This document shows, in pieces, positions 8,004-15,759 of a DNA stretch of 64,000 nt. Made by a program: the position numbers and the translations under genes. The notes beneath the pieces are model-generated. The model saw only the letters and a program-made list of their open reading frames with translations, was not told the origin of the DNA and did not search any database. Within the stretch, counting starts at the first letter, position 1. Every line of letters starts with the position of its first letter. The stretch lies in NCBI GenBank assembly GCA_041390365.1, contig JAWKQB010000001.1, positions 496,001 to 560,000 on the forward strand, read 5' to 3'. The stretch is from Syntrophotaleaceae bacterium (GTDB lineage: Bacteria > Desulfobacterota > Desulfuromonadia > Desulfuromonadales > Syntrophotaleaceae).

Positions 8004-8225
8004 ATGATACTTCAAATGTCCAGACCTTTCAGACACATCATCCTGCCATCGCTTGCTGTCGTCGCTCTTGTGGGGCTGTATTTCACGCCTGTATCCCTCC
8101 TGAGTTGTGTCGCCCGGGGATTGGCGGCCCATACCATTGTTGCTGGATCGCTGCTGGCCGCTTTGGTGACAGTCGGGGTTGGATTGTCGAAAAGGATAAA
8201 AGGTGAGCCCGATTCAGTCTGGTAG
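8004..8225 (+). CDS. Small two-helix membrane protein, unknown function
   Basis: A 73-residue frame with two hydrophobic segments ('IILPSLAVVALVGLYF' near 12-27 and 'HTIVAGSLLAALVTVGVGL' near 41-59) and a positively charged tail. Starts at 8004 or 8016 are equally possible. There is no strong ribosome site, and the open frame extends upstream through the transposon-end repeat at 7920, so this could be chance or the tail of a longer damaged gene. Confidence 0.4.
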   Translation: MILQMSRPFRHIILPSLAVVALVGLYFTPVSLLSCVARGLAAHTIVAGSLLAALVTVGVGLSKRIKGEPDSVW

Positions 8226-8374
8226 ATCATTTCAACGATGATTTTGACGATTCCTGCTCTGTTGCTTCTTGGCCCTCTGGGGTGAATGTTCCCAGGACTT
8301 CGACAGAATTCGGGGGACACCAATTCCACTTAGGCCTAATCTCGGTGGAAAATCAGTGATATGGGAGAAAAAGC

Positions 8375-9349
8375 ATGACCTTACCATTTCCAGAGCCTGA
8401 TTTTATCCGCACCAACGGCATCCGAATGGCCGTTTACCAGCAAGGGTGCGGGCTTCCTGTTATCTTTTGCCATGGATTTCCCGAGCTGGCCTTTAGCTGG
8501 CGCAAACAACTCTCCGTTCTGGCCGAGGCGGGTTATCGCGCCATCGCACCCGATCTAAGGGGATACGGAAAAACGGAAAAACCCGAGGCGATCGAAGCCT
8601 ACGATATTCTGAACCTTGTCGACGATCTGACAGGACTGCTTGATGCCCTCGAACTGGACCGTGCAATCTTTTGCGGTCACGACTGGGGAGGTCACGTGGT
8701 ATGGGAAATGCCCGCCTTTCATCCGGAGCGCGTGGCGGGTATCATCGCACTGAATACCCCGCACCGCTATTTTCAGCGGATGGGCCCCGATCCCATCCGT
8801 TGGATGCTTGAGAACTACAGCGATCGCTACTACCGGATGGCGTTTCTGGAAAAAGGGATTGAAATGGGGTTGACCGCCGAGGTCCTCCCCGCCTTTCTGG
8901 GAGGTCTTTTCCGGGCGCGGCCGATGACCATGGAACAGTATTTGGCAGCGCCACCATCGGTAAGAAACCTGGAGTTCGAGTTCATTCTGGAAGCGGCGCT
9001 GGCTCCCGAGCCCGCCGGGGTTCCTTTGATGTCTCGGGACGAATTGCAGGTCTATATCGATGCCTTTAAAGAGGGGGGTCTGACCGGCCCGATCAACTGG
9101 TATCGGAACATTGTCCGGAATGCCAGGATTCTCGACAAAGTGGACAGCCGGATCGAGGTGCCCTGCCTGATGATTTCCGCAGCCGACGATATATTTTTGC
9201 CTCCTTCTCTCACAGAGGGGATGGAAAGTCATTGTGCCGATCTGGAAAAATACGTTCTTCCCGAATGCGGTCACTGGTCGCAGTCGGAGAAACCGGCCGA
9301 GGTTAACCGCCTTATTCTGGACTGGCTGGAACGAAAATTCGACCCATGA
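8375..9349 (+). CDS. Alpha/beta hydrolase, epoxide hydrolase-like
   Basis: A 324-residue alpha/beta-fold hydrolase. 'HGFPE' (near residue 31) is the oxyanion motif of soluble epoxide hydrolases and haloalkane dehalogenases. 'CGHDWGGHV' (near 104) places an aspartate, not serine, as nucleophile, and 'CGHWSQSEKP' (near 300) supplies the catalytic histidine. The cap region between about 135 and 240 is of usual size. This points to opening of an epoxide or dehalogenation of a small substrate; the exact substrate cannot be read. A GGGAG site lies before the ATG, and it appears to be a single-gene unit. Confidence 0.85.
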   Translation: MTLPFPEPDFIRTNGIRMAVYQQGCGLPVIFCHGFPELAFSWRKQLSVLAEAGYRAIAPDLRGYGKTEKPEAIEAYDILNLVDDLTGLLDALELDRAIFCGHDWGGHVVWEMPAFHPERVAGIIALNTPHRYFQRMGPDPIRWMLENYSDRYYRMAFLEKGIEMGLTAEVLPAFLGGLFRARPMTMEQYLAAPPSVRNLEFEFILEAALAPEPAGVPLMSRDELQVYIDAFKEGGLTGPINWYRNIVRNARILDKVDSRIEVPCLMISAADDIFLPPSLTEGMESHCADLEKYVLPECGHWSQSEKPAEVNRLILDWLERKFDP

Positions 9350-9370
9350 CCCTTGAAGGGGCCCCTGAGG

Positions 9371-9455
9371 GGACGCTGGTAAGTTATTAAAGTTATTTCA
9401 AAAAGTTACATAACTTACCAGCGTCCCGCGAGATAACTTACCAGCGTCCCGCGAG
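9371..9455. repeat. Third transposon-end-like repeat family (GGACGCTGGTAAGTTAT)
   Basis: A 17-bp sequence at 9371-9387 is repeated inverted at 9410-9426, and a 23-bp block holding it is duplicated head-to-tail (9410-9432 and 9433-9455). The first pair could form a hairpin behind the hydrolase gene. By analogy with the other two families in this window I take it for debris of a RAYT-type element; the matching transposase is not in the window. Confidence 0.6.
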
Positions 9456-9537
9456 AAGTCCCCGACTTCGCCTGCTAAATTATTTTAAATCGAATCCGAC
9501 CTTCCATAAAAAAGGACCTGCTTTTGCTTTCGGGAAG

Positions 9538-10212
9538 TCAGGGTTGAAAAGAGCCAGAATTAGAAGACTGATTAACCGCACGGGGCACTAGAAGCCATTC
9601 GTAAATCCTGTCGTTTCGATAGGCGGAAGTGGCCGTGCCGACGTGGTCCAGCCCTTCATCGACATAGACGCGGTCGCCCTGATTACCTTCCAGCGGTCGA
9701 AGTCGGAGTCTCTCAATAAATCCCGCACTATGATGCCTTGATATTTCTCCCGAAGAAAACCAGACCGGAAGACCTGGGTCTTTTTCCGGCAGCCTGGTCG
9801 GATCGACAGGCCAAAGCGCTCGCCATGGGGCGGGATGCTGCAGGGCAAGGTCGAAAACTCCGTTGCCGCCGAAACTGAATCCGGTGAGATAAGTTCTGCG
9901 CGGATCGCCCATATGTCGGGCTTGAATTTCCCCCACAATCGTCCTGACGGCTCTATCGTAAAAACGCCAGTTATCCCCCCTTATGGGAAGTTGGGGAGCG
10001 ACGACAATGAATTTCTGACGGACCAGGGCGGGAGCCCCCGGAGACAGGGGACCATGTCGTGTCACTCCTTCGTGGACATCGGCAGGGGCCCCCTCGCCAA
10101 GACCATGCAAAAAACAGAGGACGGGATGCGTCTCAGAGGCCTTCTGTGGCGGCAAGGACAGGAGGAAACGCAAACCCGCCATCTCGTCGTGAAGGAATTC
10201 AGAAAGCTTCAT
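9538..10212 (-). CDS. Alpha/beta hydrolase (esterase/phospholipase-like)
   Basis: A 224-residue hydrolase with the serine nucleophile elbow 'TGFSFGGNG' (near residue 110) and the oxyanion stretch 'CFLHGLGEG' (near 33-41). 'DEGLDHVGTA' near the end offers the catalytic histidine. The organisation resembles small carboxylesterases and PHB-depolymerase-like proteins. The start at 10212 is preferred to an ATG four codons upstream because GGAG lies six bases before it. No signal peptide is visible, so it should be cytoplasmic. The substrate is unknown. Confidence 0.78.
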   Translation of the reverse strand: MKLSEFLHDEMAGLRFLLSLPPQKASETHPVLCFLHGLGEGAPADVHEGVTRHGPLSPGAPALVRQKFIVVAPQLPIRGDNWRFYDRAVRTIVGEIQARHMGDPRRTYLTGFSFGGNGVFDLALQHPAPWRALWPVDPTRLPEKDPGLPVWFSSGEISRHHSAGFIERLRLRPLEGNQGDRVYVDEGLDHVGTATSAYRNDRIYEWLLVPRAVNQSSNSGSFQP

Positions 10213-10314
10213 TCTGATCTCCATCTGGGGAATGGTCGCCGACCATCATCTAAATATACCAGTCATAGGTGGGGCAGCTGCAAAATCAAATTGAAACTCT
10301 TGAGGAGGTGAGCG

Positions 10315-10380
10315 ACCCTGAGGGAATCAAGGTAGGATTTTCTTTTCCCTTCGAAATCTGCATGCTATAAATGAATTCAA
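10315..10380 (+). promoter_or_regulatory. Conserved leader shared by the two MNT-HEPN loci (copy 2)
   Basis: Near-identical to 6971-7036, again just upstream of an MNT gene. The conservation of this non-coding block while the coding regions have diverged suggests either a functional promoter/operator or a recent recombination between the loci. Confidence 0.5.
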
Positions 10381-10417
10381 ACGTTTGAGGCATTTGCAAT
10401 CCTTTCCGGAGATTCCA

Positions 10418-10720
10418 ATGACTGCCCGTAAAATTGATTTGCCACTTCAAGAGATTGCCGAACTCTGCCGGCGTTACAGGGTGCGGGAACTTTCGGTTTT
10501 TGGGTCATTTCTTGGCGAAGATTTTCGGCCGGAGAGCGATATCGATCTACTGGTGGAGTTTGCTCCTGATGCAGAAATCGGCTTTCTCGACCTGGCCAGA
10601 ATGGGGCGCGAACTGTCCGGGGTATTGCACCGCCCTGTAGATCTGGTCCCCAAAGCAGGGTTGAAGCCGAAAATTCGGGACGAAATCCTTTCCAGTCGTA
10701 AGGTCCTCTATGCGGCGTGA
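10418..10720 (+). CDS. MNT-domain nucleotidyltransferase antitoxin, second locus
   Basis: A 100-residue MntA-type protein with 'GSFLGEDFRPESDID' (near residues 29-43), which again fits G-S-x10-D-x-D. It is divergent from the protein at 7081. The ATG at 10418 is preceded by CGGAG. The partner HEPN gene starts at 10710, overlapping by 11 bases, but is broken by two frameshifts. The antitoxin therefore appears to persist without a working local toxin. Confidence 0.85.
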   Translation: MTARKIDLPLQEIAELCRRYRVRELSVFGSFLGEDFRPESDIDLLVEFAPDAEIGFLDLARMGRELSGVLHRPVDLVPKAGLKPKIRDEILSSRKVLYAA

Positions 10721-11058
10721 GGAACTTTATTTGGCGGATATTGTCGAAGCCGCCGATGCAATCAAGGACTTTATCCAGGGAATGGAGCGTTCCCATTTCC
10801 TTGGTAATGATCTTGTCCGAAGCGCTGTCTGCAAAAACTTATGATCATCGGGGAGGCGGCGGCCCGTTTGCCCAAAGAATTTCGGGACTGCCATCCTGAA
10901 ATCCCCTGGGTGGATATTGTGGCCTTCCGCAACATCGCCGTTCATGCTTATTTTTCCGTTGACTGGGCATTGTGTGGACTGCTGCTATGAAAGACGCACC
11001 CGATTTGCGGCAGGTGGTGACGAAAATTCTTGATACCGAATATCCCGAACAAAAATAG
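10710..11058 (+). pseudogene. Frameshifted HEPN (HepT-type) toxin gene
   Basis: From ATG 10710 the HEPN sequence begins normally ('MRREELYLADIVEAADAIKD') but stops at about 10842 after a run of five A. It continues one frame over ('IIGEAAARLPKEF', then 'FRNIAVHAY' with the R-x4-H-x-Y motif), and shifts again near 10967 before ending 'LDTEYPEQK' at 11058. Two single-base deletions explain everything. The RNase motif is retained but cannot be translated in one piece. Confidence 0.85.
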
Positions 11059-11067
11059 TGAAATCCT

Positions 11068-11241
11068 TTACTGATGGCATTGCAGGCCGGCCTTCCGCCG
11101 CTGGATTTTTCTGAGCTCAAGGGGGACGGTCGGGAGGGGTATTTCTCTGTAGTTCGCGCAGGGCTGGATTGCGATTACCGCCCGATGGAAAAAATATTCA
11201 CCAGGGTTATTGATCGGAGGTTGAAGTTTTGTGGTCTTTGA
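11068..11241 (+). pseudogene. C-terminal remnant of a Fic-family protein
   Basis: The frame from 11068 reads 'LLMALQAGLPPLDFSELKGD', then 'YFSVVRAGLDCDYRPMEKIF' and 'RVIDRRL'. I recognise this as the tail following the Fic domain in cell-filamentation/mobile-mystery-type proteins. The catalytic HPFxxGNG part is absent. It begins directly after the HEPN pseudogene. Confidence 0.6.
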
Positions 11242-11285
11242 AGGCAGGAGAATCCTCTTTTACGAAGCCATCGGTTTCCTCCCTG

Positions 11286-11453
11286 AGGTATATCGGCAAC
11301 AAGCGGGTTGGCGCGGTTGCCGCTCCTATCTTCCTTACTTTGAACGGTTATGATTTCGACGCTCCGGAGGACGATTTTGCCGACATGGTGTTGGCTGTCG
11401 CCGTGGCGGGCCGAAGTGGCCGTGTTCATCCGTCGTTGGACCAAGCATCTTGA
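11286..11453 (+). pseudogene. Doc (death-on-curing) toxin remnant
   Basis: The frame contains 'YIGNKRVGAVAAPIFLTLNG' followed by 'DMVLAVAVAG', which is the second half of a Doc/Fic-fold toxin: GNKR is the end of the active-site loop. The preceding His-Pro part and a matching antitoxin are missing, and the tail appears shifted ('AVFIRRWTKHLES' is found in another frame). Confidence 0.6.
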
Positions 11454-11494
11454 GTCGGCAGGGCGCTTTGTGCTTGGACGATGAAGTAGATCGA

Positions 11495-11537
11495 AAAACA
11501 AAGGGGCTACGCTGTGAAGCGTAACCCCTTGTTTTTT
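11495..11537 (-). terminator. Terminator of tRNA-Leu
   Basis: A long A-rich/T-rich stem (AAAACAAGGGGTTACGC paired across a short loop) directly 3' of the tRNA on the minus strand, ending in a T-run. Confidence 0.8.
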
Positions 11538-11540
11538 CTA

Positions 11541-11626
11541 TGGTGCCGAAGGCCGGAGTCGAACCGGCACGCCCGGAGGGCAACGGTTTTTGAGACCGTC
11601 ATGTCTACCAATTCCATCACTTCGGC
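11541..11626 (-). tRNA. tRNA-Leu(CAA)
   Basis: The minus strand reads GCCGAAG at the 5' end, a type II long variable arm, and CTTCGGCACCA at the 3' end, with CCA encoded. The anticodon loop is CTCAAAA between ACGGT and ACCGT stems, giving anticodon CAA (leucine). Length 86 bases. Confidence 0.95.
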
Positions 11627-11709
11627 GAAAATTTTTGCGGAATGGAAACGAATTATAGTGAGAGAAGGTGCACCGGTCAAGCGTTTCATTTTGACCGGCG
11701 GTTTTTCTT

Positions 11710-12540
11710 TCAGGAATTCTGCTCTTCAATTTTTTCGCGCAGCCGGTCTGCCCATGGTCCCCTCCGAAGGGGGCGGTCTTCCACCGTGGTAATGGACAGG
11801 GTGTCCATCAGAGAGTTGGTGAGGAAAGCCTCCTCAGCCGCGAACAGTTCCTCGACAGTTATCGGTCGCTCTTCGCCGGGCAGGTCAAGAGCTGCGGCGG
11901 CCCCCAGAACCTGCCGGCGCATAATGCCGGCCAGCACAAGTTCGCCGGCGGGTGGGGTGACCAGGGCGCCTTTCTGCACAATGAACAGGTTGCTTGTCGC
12001 TCCTTCGAGGACCTGGTTTTCCGGGGTGAGGAACAGGGCCTCGCGGGCGCCCCGGCTTCTCGCATGATTTACGGCATAGAGACAGTCGGCGTAATTGCCC
12101 CGTTTCATCTGCGGCAGGTGGGAGAGGGGATTGATCCGCTGGTTCGGGGCGAAGACGCAGGCGGCGCCTTGCTCTCTTTCCTCCGGGGATGGCTCGTGGT
12201 AGGGGAGGGCGCTGATGAAGAAGCGGCCCTGGCCGCCGGGGGGAAATTCGATGCCGGCATGGCTGCCCCGGGTGACGGTCAGGCGCAGGCGGGCCACGGG
12301 TGCGTCGATGCGGCTGACGGTGTCGAGGAGGGCCTGGCGGATGCGTGCGGCATCCAGGGGGAAGCCGAGCAGTCGGGCCGACAGACGAAGCCGGTCGAGA
12401 TGATCGTCGAGAAAGCGGATTCGTCCGGTCCTGGCCTTCAGGGTTTCGAACAGACTGTCGCCGAACAGCACCGCGCCGTCGTTCAGCGGTAGTCCGGCTT
12501 GCCCGGCATCGACGAATTCCCCATTAAGGTTAAGGATCAT
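11710..12540 (-). CDS. pabC: Aminodeoxychorismate lyase
   Basis: A 276-residue class IV (branched-chain type) PLP enzyme that splits aminodeoxychorismate to p-aminobenzoate and pyruvate for folate synthesis. The PLP lysine lies in 'LPQMKRGNYADCLYA' (near residue 144), and 'NQVLEGATSNLFIV' (near 175) is the conserved glutamate/phosphate-binding block. The start overlaps the pabB stop by 4 bases, so the pair is coupled. Branched-chain or D-amino-acid aminotransferase is the alternative by fold, but the pabB neighbour settles it. FolP in this window (38500) uses the product. Confidence 0.88.
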   Translation of the reverse strand: MILNLNGEFVDAGQAGLPLNDGAVLFGDSLFETLKARTGRIRFLDDHLDRLRLSARLLGFPLDAARIRQALLDTVSRIDAPVARLRLTVTRGSHAGIEFPPGGQGRFFISALPYHEPSPEEREQGAACVFAPNQRINPLSHLPQMKRGNYADCLYAVNHARSRGAREALFLTPENQVLEGATSNLFIVQKGALVTPPAGELVLAGIMRRQVLGAAAALDLPGEERPITVEELFAAEEAFLTNSLMDTLSITTVEDRPLRRGPWADRLREKIEEQNS

Positions 12541-13904
12541 GGTTCCTCCTCCAGGGCCTGACGCAGGGCGGCGCCCTTGGCCAGGCATTCGAGCCATTCC
12601 CTCTCCGGTTCCGAGTCGGCAACAATGCCGGCGCCAACCTGGTAGGTCAGGTCCTGGCCGAATTTTTGAAAAGTCCGGATCAGGATGTTGAAATCCATTT
12701 CGCCGGTGACGCTGATGTAACCGGCGCCGCCGGTATAGGTGCCGCGTCCTACCGGCTCCAGTTCCTCGATAATTTCCATGCACCGCTTTTTGGGAACTCC
12801 GGTGATGGTGCCGCCGGGGAAGACCGCGCGGATCAGGTCGAAGGGCCCCGCGCCGTCGACCAGTTCTCCCCGGACGTTGGAGACGATGTGGGTGACGTGC
12901 GAATAGCGCTCCAGGGTCATCAGTTCGTCGACCTCGACGCTGCCGGGTTGGCAGACCTTGCCCAGATCATTGCGCTCCAGGTCGAGGAGCATGATGTGCT
13001 CGGCACGCTCCTTGGGGTGGCCGAGCAGTTCCCGGCCGAGTTGTAGGTCTTCCGGCGGGGTGAAGCCCCGTGGGCGGGTGCCGGCGATGGGCCGCAGCTC
13101 GGCGGTGCGGCCGCGCAGCGAGACGAGCCGCTCCGGGGAGCAGGAGATCAGATCGAGGTGCGGGGAATGCAGCAGCCCGCCGAAGGGGCTGGGGTTGATC
13201 CGGCGCAGGCGGGCGTAGATGTCCGCCGCAGTGAGTTCGGACCTGCCCTCGAAGCGCACGGAGAGGTTGGCCTGGTAGATGTCCCCGGCGGCGATGTAGT
13301 CCTTGGCGCGTCTTACGATGGTTTCGAACTCTGCTTGTTTCATTCCGGGCACAAGCTCATAGGTCCCGGAGCGGAGGGGATGGGATCGGGACAATTCCGG
13401 GACGCTGCGGATTTCCCCTTCCAGGGCCGACAGATCGTCGCCGGGATCGAGGGTGGACAGTGTCAATAAACGGCTCTGGTGATCGTAGACGGCACAAAGA
13501 TCGACCCAGTTCAGCCACAGGACCGGCACCGGCCGATCGCGGCGGGCCTGACGCGGCAGGCTTTCGATCCAGCCGGCCAGATCGTAGGCGAGGTACCCGA
13601 AAAATCCTCCGCAGAAAGGGGCAGGATTGTCCTGCAGAGGCACCCGCCGATCGTGGTGGATTCTTGCCAGCGTGTCGAAGGGATCGCCGGGCAGGATCGT
13701 TTCCACACCGTCCCGAATGTTCACCAGTCCATCGTCGTTCAGCCGATAGGCTTCGCGGCTGCGCAGGGCCACGATGCTGTAACGCCCCGTGCGGGCCCTC
13801 GGTTCGGGAGTTTCCAGAAAACCCGGTCCTTCCGGCGACAGGCGCAGAAAGAGGCTCAGCGGATCGAAGCGGTCGAGGGAAAAGGTATGCTGTCGGAGGG
13901 TCAT
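12537..13904 (-). CDS. pabB: Aminodeoxychorismate synthase component I
   Basis: A 455-residue chorismate-utilising enzyme that aminates chorismate. The C-terminal half carries 'SPERLVSLRGRTAELRPIAG', 'HIVSNVRGELVDG', 'PGGTITGVPKKRCMEII' and 'YTGGAGYISVTG', all standard for PabB/TrpE. The position occupied by the covalent lysine in E. coli PabB (PIKGT) is alanine here (PIAGT), as in TrpE and many other PabB proteins. Fusion-like coupling to pabC favours PabB. The start is uncertain: 13904 fits family length; an ATG 26 codons upstream is possible. Confidence 0.85.
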   Translation of the reverse strand: MTLRQHTFSLDRFDPLSLFLRLSPEGPGFLETPEPRARTGRYSIVALRSREAYRLNDDGLVNIRDGVETILPGDPFDTLARIHHDRRVPLQDNPAPFCGGFFGYLAYDLAGWIESLPRQARRDRPVPVLWLNWVDLCAVYDHQSRLLTLSTLDPGDDLSALEGEIRSVPELSRSHPLRSGTYELVPGMKQAEFETIVRRAKDYIAAGDIYQANLSVRFEGRSELTAADIYARLRRINPSPFGGLLHSPHLDLISCSPERLVSLRGRTAELRPIAGTRPRGFTPPEDLQLGRELLGHPKERAEHIMLLDLERNDLGKVCQPGSVEVDELMTLERYSHVTHIVSNVRGELVDGAGPFDLIRAVFPGGTITGVPKKRCMEIIEELEPVGRGTYTGGAGYISVTGEMDFNILIRTFQKFGQDLTYQVGAGIVADSEPEREWLECLAKGAALRQALEEEP

Positions 13905-14142
13905 CGAATTCAGAATCAGGTCTCTTGAAAAGAAGCGAAATTTTTGCTGGTGATGCGCCGTGGGTACCTTATTTTCTGGCATTGCAAATTGCAAGCGAAT
14001 TTGTCTGTTGATGGCCGATGCTTGGCAAACCGCTCCCTGCTTTTCTTGAATTGTTAAATGAAGCTGGTATCTTTTGGACAGGGAAAAGAGAGACGGATCA
14101 AATTGTCAATGCCCGGAATTTGAAAAGGAAGAGGAGTTGCTT

Positions 14143-14655
14143 ATGAATGTATTTGAATATGCCATGGGCATGGAAACGGACGCGGAGGCCTTTTACAGAA
14201 AGCTGGCTGATCACACCGGACATAAAGGGATCAAGAAGATTTTTCTCGATCTGGCCGCCGATGAACAGCGGCATTTTCGAACTTTCGAGGCGCTGAAGGA
14301 AAAAACCTCCACCGCCGTCACGGATAGCCCGGCTCTGAATGATGCAAAAAATATTTTTTCCGAGCTGATGCCTGAGAAGGCAGGATTAAAAGATCTGAAA
14401 GGGGATCTCGAGGCTTACCGCTATGCCATGAAGCTGGAAGCGGACGCTGCCAGGTTCTATATGGACATAAAGGAAAAGGAACAGGATCCGCAGGTCAGGA
14501 ATCAGCTGGATAAGATCATCCGGCAGGAATTCCACCATTTCCTGATCGTGGAGAATCTGTATCACTTCGTCGATGGCCCCAATCAATATCTGGCCTGGAG
14601 GGAATTCAGCAATCTGGATGAATTCTTCCAGTTCGGCCGCCGAGTGGATCTTTAG
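14143..14655 (+). CDS. Rubrerythrin-like ferritin-family protein
   Basis: A 170-residue four-helix di-iron protein. Two similar halves each contain an E...E..H pattern: 'METDAEAFYRKLAD' with 'DEQRHFRTFE' in the first, and 'LEADAARFYMDIKEK' with 'RQEFHHFLIVE' in the second. There is no C-terminal rubredoxin domain, so it would need a separate electron donor. Such proteins reduce peroxide in anaerobes. The start at 14143 follows GAGGAG. It precedes the superoxide reductase and ferredoxin genes, which fits an oxygen-defence role. Confidence 0.82.
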   Translation: MNVFEYAMGMETDAEAFYRKLADHTGHKGIKKIFLDLAADEQRHFRTFEALKEKTSTAVTDSPALNDAKNIFSELMPEKAGLKDLKGDLEAYRYAMKLEADAARFYMDIKEKEQDPQVRNQLDKIIRQEFHHFLIVENLYHFVDGPNQYLAWREFSNLDEFFQFGRRVDL

Positions 14656-14946
14656 CAGGCGATGGCCTCTCCTGTCGCGCCAGAACCGGATGCCCGATGC
14701 CGAATTTGCTGCAGATCGTAGAGATCGAAATGGCCGGAGGCGGTTGAGGTTGCAATAGTCCCAGATAATGAGTTAAATTCGCTTGATGAAAACTCCAAAG
14801 AGATTTTTTCGATCTTGCATTTTCATAGGCCCGTATTAGGGTTGAATTGCTTGGCCGTACAAGCATGAACCAGGGACTTCAGCCCTTGCAAAAACTTATG
14901 CGGGCTGGTCCCCTTCTTTAACCGCTGAAACTGGAGGATTTTTACA

Positions 14947-15342
14947 ATGGGAAAAATGGGCGAACTTTATCAGACTGCTGACTGGAAAACGGAAAAACAC
15001 GTGCCTGTGATCGAGATTCTTTCCGGTTCCGTCAAGGCAGATGAGCTGTTTTCGGTCAAAATCTCTCTCGGCAAGGAGGTAGCGCACCCCAACACCACCG
15101 AGCATCACATCCGTTGGATCAAGCTTTATTTCAAAGGGGATGGGGACAAATTTCCTTACGAGGTCGGCAACTATGAGTTCTCCGCCCATGGAGAATCCGT
15201 CGCGGGGCCGAACCAGGGGCCGGTCTATACCAATCATTCGATAACGACGGAAATGAAGGTCAATAAGGCTGGCATGCTGTATGCCACGGCCTATTGCAAC
15301 ATTCATGGATTGTGGGAAAACACCCTGGAAGTCAAGATATAA
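14947..15342 (+). CDS. Superoxide reductase, neelaredoxin type
   Basis: A 131-residue class II superoxide reductase that reduces superoxide to peroxide without releasing oxygen. The mononuclear iron site (4 His, 1 Cys) is complete: 'EKHVPVIE' (His and the catalytic lysine, near residue 16), 'HPNTTEHHI' (near 47-55) and 'CNIHGLW' (near 117-123). The N-terminal desulforedoxin domain is absent. A strong GGAGG ribosome site precedes the ATG. Electrons may come from rubredoxin or the ferredoxin downstream; that is inference. Confidence 0.93.
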   Translation: MGKMGELYQTADWKTEKHVPVIEILSGSVKADELFSVKISLGKEVAHPNTTEHHIRWIKLYFKGDGDKFPYEVGNYEFSAHGESVAGPNQGPVYTNHSITTEMKVNKAGMLYATAYCNIHGLWENTLEVKI

Positions 15343-15468
15343 CCGGTTCAGCGCCGGGCGGGATGGTTTTTCGGGATCAGGGTTTCTTCAAGAGGCTGGG
15401 GCGGAAGAGGCGCGATTTGTACGCGGAGAAGCTTTCTTTTGAAAAATTTTCCAAAGGAGAATCCAACC

Positions 15469-15660
15469 ATGGCCAAAACTCCCTATGTAGACAAGGATGT
15501 CTGTATCAGTTGCAACCTCTGTGTGGACATGCTGCCCGAGGTATTCAAACTGGACGAAGACAACCTGGCGGAAGTTCATGATCCAAATGGTGCCCCTGAA
15601 GAAAAAATTCAGGAGGCCATCGATTCCTGTCCTGTTTCCTGTATTCACTGGGAAGAATAG
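15469..15660 (+). CDS. Single-cluster [4Fe-4S] ferredoxin
   Basis: A 63-residue ferredoxin with cluster ligands in 'CISCNLCVDMLPE' (C-x2-C-x2-C) and 'DSCPVSCIHW', the layout of one-cluster ferredoxins. The distal CPVSC could hold an extra disulfide or the fourth ligand. AAAGGAG lies nine bases before ATG 15469. It follows the superoxide reductase by 126 bp and is terminated directly behind. Confidence 0.88.
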   Translation: MAKTPYVDKDVCISCNLCVDMLPEVFKLDEDNLAEVHDPNGAPEEKIQEAIDSCPVSCIHWEE

Positions 15661-15685
15661 GGGCTGACCGGCCCCGCAACAGAAA

Positions 15686-15720
15686 AAGGGGTTGGTCGAT
15701 TCGACCGGCCCCTTTCTTAT
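15686..15720 (+). terminator. Terminator after the ferredoxin gene
   Basis: A GC-rich stem (GGGGTTGGTCG paired with CGACCGGCCCC, two G-T pairs) followed by TTTCTTATT, 26 bases after the stop codon. Confidence 0.78.
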
Positions 15721-15759
15721 TATGGCGCATTCGGAGCAACTGTTATTGGAGGGAACTCG

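Noticed and set aside
12537..13904. Anthranilate synthase (TrpE) instead of PabB
   Set aside because: The PIAGT alanine would allow it, but direct coupling with pabC and absence of other trp genes favour PabB.
14088..14112. GAGACGGATCAAATTGTC resembles the GGGGACGGAGTCAAATTGTT motif
   Set aside because: Several mismatches, no flanking repeat or inverse partner; probably chance.
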